From Zanthoxylum bungeanum (lineage: Eukaryota; Streptophyta; Magnoliopsida; Sapindales; Rutaceae): a DNA stretch of 64,000 bases. Within the stretch, counting starts at the first letter, position 1, and each line of letters begins with the position of its first letter. A program made the position numbers and the translations under genes. Of the stretch, positions 34,860-44,233 are shown piece after piece. The notes under the pieces are model-generated. The model was not told the DNA's origin and made no database searches. It saw nothing but the letters and a program-made list of their open reading frames with translations. The stretch is taken from the NCBI GenBank assembly GCA_019454045.1, contig SKCR01033465.1:1-64000 (forward strand), read 5' to 3'.

Positions 34860-36803
34860 CCGATCCATCTCAGGTATGCATTTCTTGGAAACTCTTCTGA
34901 ATTACCTGTTATTATTTATTCTTCACTAACATTGTAGCAGGAAGAAAAGTTAATAAGAGTGCAATTGGTTGGACTATAGCAGACATTCGAGGCATTAGTC
35001 CATCATTTTACATGCACAAGATTCTGATGAACGATGAGTACAAACCCACAGTGGAGCATCAATGGAGACTCAATCCAATCATGAAGGAGGTCGTGAAGAA
35101 AGAAATCATCAAATGGTTGGATGTTGGCATCATTTACCCCATCTCAGATAGCACTTGGGTGAGTCTTATTCAGTGTGTGCCAAAGAAAGGAGGAATCATT
35201 GTAGTCACAAATGAAAAGAACGAGCTAATTCCAACAAGAACGGTGATTGGATGAAGAGTATGCATGAACTACCGGAAGCTGAACAAAGCCACAAGGAAAG
35301 ACCATTTTCCACTACCATTCATTGATCAGATGCTAGACAGACTGGCAGGACATGAGTACTATTGCTTTCTGGATGGATATTCAGGATACAATCAGATTGC
35401 TATCGCCCCAGAAGATCAGGAGAAAACCACTTTTACATGTCCGTATGGTACTTTTGCTTTCCGCAGGATGCCATTTGGATTATGTAATGCCCCTGCCACT
35501 TTTCAGCGTTGCATGATGGCCATCTTCTCAAACATGCTGAAGCTGAGTATGGAGGTATTCATGGATGATTTTTCTATGTTTGCAGACTCTTTTGACCACT
35601 TCTTGTAAAATTTGGAACATGTGTTACAAAGATGTGAATATACCAACCTAGTACTCAACTGGGAGAAATGCCACTTCATGGTGCATGAAGGCATTGTTCT
35701 TGGACACCAGATCTCACAAAAGGGAATCGAGGTAGACAAAGCAAAGATCGAAACAATTGAGAAATTACCTCCACCAACATCAGTCAAAGGGATTCGGAGC
35801 TTTCTTGGACATGCTGGCTTTTACAAGAGATTTATCAAAGACTTTTCCAAGATTGCTAAACTTCTATGCAATCTTCTGAAGAAGGATGTGTCTTTCAACT
35901 TCACCAAAGAATTCCATGAAGCTTTTGAGATCTTAAAACAGAAGCTGGTCTCTGCCCCCATCATTGTAGCACCAGACTGGACCTTTCCATTTGAGGTGAT
36001 GTGCGATGCTAGTGATTTTGCTGTAGGTGCATTTTTGGGACAACGCAAAGCAAAGAGTTTCCACACAATTAACTACTCCAGCAGAACTTTGAATAAAGCT
36101 CAACTCAACTACACAACCATCGAAAAGGAGTTGCTCGCAGTTGTGTACGCTTTTGACAAATTCTGCTCCTATCTGCTGGGTCCCAAAGTAGTAGTCTACA
36201 CAGATCATTCAGCAATCAAATACTTGATCACGAAGAAAGATGCCAAACCCAGATTGATCCGTTGGATACTTCTTCTGCAAGAATTTGACGTGGAGATCAG
36301 AGACAAGAAATGGACAGAGAATCAGGTGGCAGATCATCTATCGAGGCTTGAGAATGGAGAAACAGCTGGCAAAGAACTGACAATCAAAGAAACTTTTCCA
36401 GATGAACAGTTGTTTGCCATGAAACAACAAGATGTCCCTTGGTATGCTGACTATGTCAACTTCATTGTATCAGGAAAATGGTCATTGGAATGGACAACTC
36501 AGCAAATGAAGAAGTTCTTCAAAGAAGTCAAGCACTATGTTTGGGATGAGCCGTACCTGTTCAAACGATGTGCTGATCAATTACTGAGGTGTTGTGTTCC
36601 ACATGAGGAAGTCAACAGTGTTTTGTAGCACTGTCATTCATCACCATATGGCGGACACTTCAGTAGGAATAAAACTGCAGCCAAAGTTCTACAATCAGGT
36701 TTATTCTGGCCCACTCTTTTTAAAGTTGCTTATCTTTTTGCTCTTCAATGTGACAGGTGCCAGAGAACAGGAAATATTTCGAGGAAAAATGAAGGACCAT
36801 TGC
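34860..36803 (+). pseudogene. Athila reverse transcriptase, RNase H and integrase zinc finger
   Basis: From about 35012 the frame differs from that of gag-protease. It runs through reverse transcriptase ('YPISDSTW', 'CFLDGYSGYNQI', 'PFGLCNAPATFQRC', catalytic FMDD at 35558-35569), RNase H ('[16 protein letters not shown]', '[14 protein letters not shown]', '[10 protein letters not shown]') and the integrase HHCC finger (from about 36635, with 'CDRCQRTG'). Nonsense codons at 35252, 35606 and 36626 break it. The stretch ends where D1 inserted at 36804. After removal of D1 plus one ATTGC copy (3622 bp) the integrase frame resumes at 40426. Confidence 0.9.
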
Positions 36804-37697
36804 TGTAGGTATTGCATTTTTGCATGTGAAACCCGATGATGAGTCTCAGTTGGAGGCACTACCTTTTAAGTCACGGAAGCCGCGGGAAACGGAAGTCGGA
36901 AGGGAGGAGTCAAGAATTGACTCATATTCGGATTAAGTTCATTGGTTTAGCTTCGGGTTACTTGTTGGTTTTCCGTTTTAAAAATTATTCCTGGCCCAAA
37001 ACACTCACAAATCACCTAACCTCGGCCCAAAATCCCCGCAAGCCCCTTGGCCTTGACCTAAAACCCCCGCAAGCCCACACACCTAGCCCACACAAGCTAA
37101 CCACCCAACCAAAGGCCCACACGCCCACAACAAGGCCCACACGCCCAATCACCCTAAATTACACCCAAATTAAATAAAATATTAAATAAAATATTAATTA
37201 GATAATATATTTGAATTAAATAAAATATTTAAACCATTTACCAATTAAATAAAACATAATATATTAACTTCCTAACTAAACAAAATCACATACTAAATTA
37301 AAAATATGATATGCCTAATTAAAATCAATAATAACAAATAAGAAAAATTGACTTCCTAATCTAACAAATTAAATGCCTAATCCTAACCAATCAAATATAT
37401 TGTATTCCTAATTTGAACCAAATTTGTCCCCCCTCAATCTAATCTTTTCCATGTTGGATACCAAATCAAATCCTCCCTTTAATGCGAAATCATATTCCTT
37501 GTGAGACAAGGAGGAGCCCTAGCCATTCTCTATATAACCATCACCCAAAGCTCTCCCCCTCTCCAACACACACGTTTTTTGACAAGAAGTCACAAGCAAA
37601 AAACAACAACAAATCCCTTACAAGTTCACGCATATTACACCAAAAAATAACAAAAATTTCTCTTCATCTCCTTCCCCTACTTGACCGAAAAAACACA

Positions 37698-37815
37698 GCC
37701 CATAAGCCTCCCTATATCACCGAAACACAGCCCCATAAGCCTCCCTATATCACCGAAACACAACCCCATAAGCCTCCCTATATCACCAAAACAACAGCCC
37801 CGTAAACCTCCCTGC
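37698..37815 (+). repeat. 33-bp tandem repeat in D1
   Basis: 'GCCTCCCTATATCACC' starts at 37706, 37739 and 37772, a 33-bp period, with a degenerate fourth unit. Because 33 is divisible by three, the open frame 37482-37805 shows an 11-residue repeat (KPPYITETQPH). The frame lies in an LTR and is not considered a gene. Confidence 0.85.
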
Positions 37816-38512
37816 AGTACCGAAAAACTGCACTCCTATTAGCCCTCAAAACAGTCCCTAAAATCCCTAAACCAGTAACATAAAAACTGCACTTATAACC
37901 CTTAAATAATCACACAAAAACTGCACTTAAAACCCACAAAAAACACCCAAAACAGTCCCATAAACACCTGAAACAGTGACCAATAATACGACAGTGAAAC
38001 CGCGAGGAAACAGCAGTAAAACGGAGTCAAAACAGTAGCTTGAGCAGTGAAACAGCGAGGTAAAACGCAAACCAGTGAACCAGAAAAGTTGCGGTGTGAT
38101 AGCCCTTCCGACGGCCGTGAAACGTGAGTTCGAAAGTCGACATAAAATGTTATACCTGAGGGTATTTTCCACATTCGTTTTCTATTTTATTTGTATTATT
38201 TATTGAGTATTGCTTGCATGATTGTTATGTTGAAATGCATGTTGTGGACCTTGAGTAGATAAATATGCATGGATTATGAGATATTGTATGTTGTGGCTTT
38301 GGAATAAAATGAGAGATGTGTCAACTCTCGCGGTACATCGGATGGAAACCCGGACATAAATTTCATAGCCGATTCCGAATGGACGGTAGTATGATCTGTA
38401 CTCAGGATACAACTCCACGTACCGCTTAAGTAAACGACACTTTCTTTTGTTTTATATTGCTTTGATTTATTTATTTTTCGTCATTTGAATTCCGCACATT
38501 ATTTGTATGCAT

Positions 38513-39170
38513 GATACAATCGAGCGCATGGGCTTAGTAAGTCGGATTAAAGGTCCCCTATTTGGAGGGGTTAAAATCCTTTACCACAATGCTTTGCCGC
38601 TCCGGTTGATGTGTGTTCGGTTGGATATAAGATATATTCAATCAGGCATACTAAGTTTGATGTGATTGCCTTTATTTTTGTATGTATGATACAATCGAGC
38701 GCATGGGCTTAGTAAGTCGGATTAAAGGTTCCCTATTTGGAGGGGTTAAAATCCTATACCACAATGCTTTGCCGCGCCGGTTGATGTATGTTCGGTTGGA
38801 TATAAGATATGTTCAATCGGGCATACTAAGTTTGATGTGATTGTCTTTATTTTTGTATATATGATACAATCGAGCGCATGAGCTTAGTAAGTCGGATTAA
38901 AGGTCCCCTATTTGGAGGGGTTAAAATCCTTTACCACGATGCTTTGCCGCGCCGGTTGATGTGTGTTCGGTTGGATGTAAGATATGTTCAATCGGACATA
39001 CTAAGTTTGATATAGTTATCTTTATCTTTGTATGCATTATAACGGAAGGCGCATGGGCTTATTGTGTTGGATTAAAAGGTTCTCCGTTTAGGAAGAAAAG
39101 CCTAAAAGGCTATCTTTACCACGATATTTGCTGTGTCTTTCATCTATTGATTGCATCGTTTATCCCTGTC
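38513..39170 (+). repeat. 175-bp tandem repeat in D1
   Basis: 'GATACAATCGAGCGCATG' starts at 38513, 38688 and 38863, exactly 175 bp apart. A degenerate fourth unit starts at about 39038, and a more distant echo lies near 39860-39960. D2 lacks this expansion, which together with the C-rich block explains much of the 1.2-kb length difference. Confidence 0.9.
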
Positions 39171-39224
39171 TTGGCTCGACCTATTGTCATTGGTGTACCC
39201 ATACTCCCAGCCCATCACACCTTG

Positions 39225-39840
39225 AAGCCCCCTTAGCGCACACGCACAAAGTCCCCTGCCTTCACGCTAACCACTCCTTCAGCCACGCACCACACAAAAA
39301 ACCATAAGCAGCTCTCTTGCATTAACACGTAACCCTCACGTCCTTAAGCCATTCACGTCAAACTGCACCCATCCTTCACGCCGAATCCATGCAAACAGCC
39401 CCTAGACTTCACGGTAAATAAGCCCCTTTACAGCAGCTCAACTCTCACGTAAGACCCCTCATCAACTATCGGCCACCCTAGCATCATCCCTCACTGCCCT
39501 CATAAAGAACCTCACCGCTTCAACCCCTCAACAGCTGCCTCACCTCACGTCCTAGCCTCTACACTCCACAGCCCTTCACGCCTCACGCATAGCCATGCCA
39601 CAAATCAGCCAACCTTAACTGCCCTATTCCCTCTTCACACTAAACACACGCAGATCACAGCCCTAGCCCCTCTCGGCAGCAGCCTAAATCACCAGTCCTA
39701 GCTCACGCCAAACTGCCCTCAACACCACACGGCCACAAGAACCCTTCTGCCACTTCATTGCCTCATAAAACCCTAAACTGAACCCTTCATGCGACAGCCC
39801 CTTGCACTCACGCACACACTCACAACTCTCACATAAAGCT
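39225..39840 (+). other. C-rich, G-poor block of D1
   Basis: The plus strand is strongly C-rich and G-poor, with many loose repeats of (C)CTTCACGC or CCTCACG. D2 has a comparable block at about 48830-49760. No open frame or known motif array accounts for it. Confidence 0.6.
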
Positions 39841-40425
39841 AATTATACCATTCATGCATGTATTATGAAATCTCATATAGTCATTCTTATCTTTGTATGC
39901 ATCATAGTGAAAAGCATGTTTATCCCATTGGTTACATCATTTACCTTCGTCTTGGCTCAACGTATCGTATTACAATTCATGTATCTATGTCATGATAGCA
40001 TTTGAGTATTATTTCTTGTGGTATATAATATGCCAATGAAGTTGTATGTTCGTTGCTACTTTGATGTACTTTCAAGCATGAAATCTTAGATGTGAAATAT
40101 ATGTAAATTTAGGTGTAAGTTTTATCTTGTACATGTGAATTTAGAAGCATGATACTCTTGGAAATAAGTGTTACTTAAACTTGATTAAATTATTACATAA
40201 ATCCTTTCATTACAAGTGACATAAGTAAGGGATCATTCCGAACCCAACGGTTTGAGGTCTTCACTTGCGAGGGGTGAGTGCGGCCTTAAATCTCATTTTC
40301 CCAGTTCACACCGGGTGGCGACTTCATTATTCTCCGGTTTAGTCCCCCGTGGCTACTCCGTACTCCCAACTAGGCCACGAGCCTAGGACAGCATGCGTCA
40401 TCCAGTTTCTGTGTCCCACAATTGC

Positions 40426-41312
40426 AAAACATTTTGGAAGTAGAGATATTTGATGTGTGGGGTATTGATTTTATGAGACCCTTTGTTCCATCATTCAGAA
40501 ACTTGTATATCCTGGTTGCTGTAGACTACGTCTCCAAATGGGTCGAAACAATTGCACTGCCATCCAATGATTCAAAAGTGGTGATCAAATTCCTAAAAAA
40601 GAATATTTTCACTCGGTTCAGAACACCTCGGGCAATCATCAGCGATGGTGGCACACATTTTTGCAACAAATACTTTGATGCACTCCTATCCAAATATGGA
40701 GTTACTCACAAGGGTGCCACTGTTTACCATCCACAGTCAAATGGACAGGTTGAAGTTTCAAACAGAGAAATCAAAAGAATCTTAGAGAGAACTGTTGGAT
40801 CAACAAGGAGGGACTGGTCAAGAAAACTGGATGACGCATTATGGGCCTATCAGACAGCTTACAAGACACTCATTGGTATGTACCCATATCGTATGGTGTT
40901 TGGGAAAGCATGTCATCTGCCAGTTGAGCTTGAACACAAGGCGTACTTGGCACTGAAGAAGTTGAATCTTGATCCACAAGCTGCAGGAGAGAAAAGACTT
41001 CACCAACTCAACGAATTGGAGGAATTTCGCCTACAGGCTTATGAAAATGCCAGATTGTACAAGGAAAAGACCAAGAAATGGCATGATCGAAAAATAGTGC
41101 GCAGACAATTGGAACCAAGACAGCAGATGTTGTTGTACAATTCAAGGTTAAAACTTTTCCCTGGAAAGTTGAAATCAAGGTGGTCAGGTCCTTTTGTGAT
41201 CACTCAGGTTTTACCATACGGAGCTGTTGAGTTACTGGATCCCAACACCAACAACACATTCAAGGTTAACAGTCAGCGTGTCAAGCACTACTGGGGAGAA
41301 TCATTTGAGTGA
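40426..41312 (+). pseudogene. Athila integrase core and C-terminal domain
   Basis: An uninterrupted ~295-codon stretch continues integrase after D1. Catalytic acidic residues are visible in 'WGIDFM', 'ISDGGTHF' and 'EVSNREIKR', giving a D-D-E core. A C-terminal domain follows with '[22 protein letters not shown]', a GPF-type module that binds DNA. It would catalyse cDNA insertion in the nucleus. This part is intact, but the gene is cut by D1 and by upstream stops. A stop at 41310-41312 is followed by the Athila block 'GGGAGGCAACCCA'. Confidence 0.92.
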
Positions 41313-41486
41313 CAAAAAGAAAGTGTCACACTTTCAGATCCAGCCTAACGTTCGAGAAGTCACGTCTAGCTGACGACGTTAAACTTAGTGCTCGCAGGGA
41401 GGCAACCCATGCAATTTGTGTATATATTATGATCTGGTGTGTTTTATTTTTATGTGTTTAATTTTTGCAGGTAAAGTCATTTCACG

Positions 41487-42035
41487 ATGGAAGAAGTTCT
41501 CGCAAATCTTCACAAGCAATTTCCTTCTCTCCCTCAAAAATCTCTGATGAAAGTCTACAAAGCTCACTTGGAACGAATGAGATTACTGATGATCAAAGGT
41601 ATTCTTACTGACATTCGTTGGATTATTGAAGCATAGGTCCGATTGGCAGGTGAGTCTTCTGAATCTTTTATTTCACATCTGTCTGGTTTTGGAAGAAACA
41701 CCTATGCAAAGAAATGTAGAGCTAAGCAAATGGTTGTTTGTTACAAATATGCACGCTGGAATTACAATACTCGTTGTCGTTCTTTAGGAATGATGTCTGA
41801 TAATCGCGAAGATAAAATTAAATTCATTAGGGATGGCTTGAGTAAGGAGTCTTTAGATGATATATCTTCGACTCTTGAGACGCATCCCAGTGGATATGTT
41901 CATATAGCCATCCGTAAATTACATACACAATTCCAAAAGGAAAGACAACAGTTAAGTCTCGGGAATCTGACTCAAAAAGACTCTGTTTGCCAATTTATAA
42001 GAAAATTGGATGGGAAGCTTGTTCCTGACGCATAG
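41487..42035 (+). pseudogene. Accessory ORF of unknown function downstream of integrase
   Basis: I do not recognise this gene. From the ATG at 41487 the frame runs 182 codons to the stop at 42033-42035, broken only by TAG at 41634. The predicted protein is soluble, basic and without a signal peptide or membrane span. It has a cysteine-containing stretch (residues C..VVCYKYARW..TRC) and a helical-looking C-terminal half. A pyrimidine-rich CAG (41468-41470) lies 16 bases upstream and resembles a 3' splice site. Position after integrase is where Athila elements sometimes carry env-like ORFs, but nothing envelope-like is visible. It could be lineage-specific or a second captured gene. Confidence 0.6.
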
Positions 42036-42287
42036 ACGTCAATCAAGCCACTATGTTTCTTGTACATATTATATCTCTTTGTCTTTTCCTAATAATTGTG
42101 ATTTGTTTTGTTGTTTTCTTTTATTTTCTCCGATAGGATCCAGATCCTTTTTACTATCACGATTTATTTTACTGTTTAACTAATAATTGTCATTTGGCAT
42201 GTACTAGTGCTATTATTTTTGCTCACCCTTTACAGGTGTTATAAATTCAACTCATCATTGCACTTTTGAAGACTTCCAGAGTAAAAC

Positions 42288-42894
42288 ATGGAAGCCACTT
42301 CAAGAAGACGAGTTGAAAACATCTGTGTGTTTTGCGGTACTAGTGTTGGTGTTAAGCCACAATAAGTAACAGCAGCACATGAATTGGGTCGAGTCTTAGC
42401 TGCAAGGAATAAGCACTTAGTATATGACGGAGGCAATCTTGGACTAATGGGGATCGTTTCAAAGGCTGTACAGGAAGGAGGCAGTCAAGTCTTGGGAATC
42501 ATCCCAAAACCCTTGGCGGAGGCAAATCTTATTGGACCATCAAACGGAGAAGAGCTAATTGTGCCAGGTATGTCTGAACGACTGGTAGAAATGATTAACC
42601 GTGTTGATGCTTTTATTGCTTTGCCAGGTGGCTTGGGTACATTGGAGGAAATTTTTACAGTGTTATCTTGGGCAAACTTGAACATACACCAGAAACCGCT
42701 TGGACTGTACAACGTTGAAGGATTTTTATGATTTTCTTTGTGTATTTCTTGATGATGCCCGGAGAAATGGGTTCGTGACAAAACCTATGAAAGAGCTCCT
42801 CTTTACTGCCAGAACTGCTCCGGATCTAATTGACCAAATCTTAGCCTATGAACCACAAATTGACCCTATTATTTCAAAGATAAATTGGTTTTAA
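42288..42894 (+). pseudogene. LOG: Captured LOG cytokinin-activating phosphoribohydrolase
   Basis: The sequence encodes a nearly full-length LONELY GUY protein (lysine-decarboxylase-like/LOG family), which converts cytokinin riboside monophosphates to active bases in the cytosol. ATG at 42288. Visible motifs: 'ICVFCGTS' (residues 12-19), 'LVYDGGNLGLMG' (44-55, where LOGs usually have GGG), 'VLGIIPK', 'MSERLVEM' with the catalytic-type Arg, and the diagnostic PGGxGTxxE box as PGGLGTLEE (113-121). The C-terminal third continues one frame over to a stop at 42892-42894. Defects are TAA at codon 26 (42363-42365) and one extra T in the run 42723-42727. No introns are present, although plant LOG genes usually have several, so capture from processed mRNA is likely. 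It sits on the element's sense strand. A pyrimidine-rich TACAG at 42231-42235 lies upstream. Confidence 0.9.
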
Positions 42895-44233
42895 CTTTTA
42901 ACTTTTCGTGTAGAATTTCAGTTAACGAGGTACTATCTTCATAGCTCTTCTTCTACTGTTTAAGACATTGGGGACAATGTCTCATTTAGGTTTGGGGGAG
43001 GGAATTAGTTGATTAGTATCTTGTTTTTAGTTGTGTGTTGTTTTTATTTTTAGCCCAAAATTTTTCGAAAAATACAAAAAAAAAAAAAATTGAAAAAATT
43101 ACAAAAAATTTTTGCGTTTTTGTTTTTATTTTGACTAAAAAGGTGAAATTGGTAAGAGATAGCTGTGTAAGGAGTTCCCACTCCTGATACGTATTTCAAC
43201 CCATTTTCGAAACAAGTTAATTTTTGTTTATTTCCTTTTGAATTATTTAATTTGTGAATTCTCTATAAAATTGACTAAAATGGATCTTCATATGCTCAGT
43301 TGGTAGGTATTATCAACATGTATGGTAACATACAGACATGAGATGTAATTGAAAAGTTTGTAATATTCAGTGCTCTAGTTTAATTGGAGGAAGCATCTAT
43401 GAAAAGCATTGGAGTAAAAAAAAAACATATGAGATCCGAGTTATTAAGTCTGTGAAGGTGTTTTAACACCTAGTGCCCTAAAGCCAACTGGTTTGGGAGT
43501 CACTGGCCCAAAGCTCGCTACATGGATAAAAGATGCTGCAAAAATATATATATATGAAGTCTGAGTAATTAAGTCTGTAGAGGTGTCTTAACACCTGGTG
43601 CCCTAAAGCCATCTGATTTGGGAGCCACCGACCCAACACTCGCTACATAGATGTAAGATATTGTATATAAATAAATAAATAAATCAGAAATCAAAGAAAA
43701 AAAATCAGAAAAATCAGAAAAATTATTCCATTGCTACAAAAGGTGTGAATTCTGATAAAATTTTATGACAAAAATATTACTCTATTATCAACTGTACTTG
43801 TGACTGTTGTAGGCAAAAATGAGTTGATTAATATTTTGTTGGCTGTGTATATGGAGAATGGTAAATATAATCAGAGAATTTACTTATTCAATAATTTAGA
43901 AAGAAAGAAAACAACTAGTGACTTGGAGTAGAAGTTTAACTTGATTAGTCACTAACTTCTTTATTCTCTTTTCTCTTGTCTTTTTGCTTTTGTGTGCATT
44001 AGTTTTACTATCTTTTTATTTTTGTAAAATATTTGTGGGTATCATTGATGTAAACCATGACGAGACTACAACTCGTCCACTAGGGACACTAGGGGTTTAA
44101 AGGCTTGTTGTATATGCTAAATGCAACTGTGATCCCTACGAAAGTGGCTTAGTTAAATTTTATTTTAAAGATGTTTATATTATTTTATTCTGTGTTTTGC
44201 TCGAGGACTAGCAAAATATTAGGTTTGGGGATG
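42895..44233 (+). other. Athila 3' non-coding region and polypurine tract
   Basis: Contains the Athila-typical 'ACATTGGGGACAATGT' hairpin (about 42966-42981) followed by 'GGTTTGGGGGAGGG'. Next come A-rich sequence with AAATTTTTCGAAAAAT (about 43062-43077), a two-copy repeat (listed separately), and a second purine tract AGGTTTGGGGATG (44221-44233) directly before the 3' LTR, the probable plus-strand primer. No open frame is supported. Confidence 0.75.
43431..43660 (+). repeat. Two-copy ~125-bp direct repeat
   Basis: 'AAGTCTGT' at 43446 and 43571 opens two related units. Both contain 'AACACCT.GTGCCCTAAAGCC' and end near 'CTCGCTACAT.GAT'. They differ by about 15%. No function is apparent. Confidence 0.8.

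Larger units (their letters stand above)
36804..40420 (+). mobile_element. Solo LTR D1 inserted in the Athila integrase gene
   Basis: Starts TGTAGGTATTGCATTTTTGC, ends TTCTGTGTCCCACA, and is flanked by a perfect ATTGC duplication (36799-36803 and 40421-40425). It has no internal coding region, primer site or polypurine tract, so it is a solo LTR left by LTR–LTR recombination (or a very long single LTR of 3.6 kb). It shares its first ~100 bp, a ~100-bp core near 38310-38425 and its last ~220 bp with D2. A TATA-like CTATATAA lies near 37529. Inside are a 33-bp and a 175-bp tandem repeat and a C-rich block. Confidence 0.9.

Noticed and set aside
37482..37805. 107-codon open frame with an 11-residue repeat
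   Set aside because: It lies in the C-rich part of solo LTR D1, its repeat comes from a 33-bp tandem, and D2 shows no equivalent.
38513..39170. CRISPR-like array
   Set aside because: The repeats are 175 bp, directly adjacent with no spacers, and in plant LTR DNA.
41487..42035. Envelope-like gene after integrase
   Set aside because: No signal peptide, hydrophobic membrane span or fusion-peptide-like stretch is visible; position alone is not enough.
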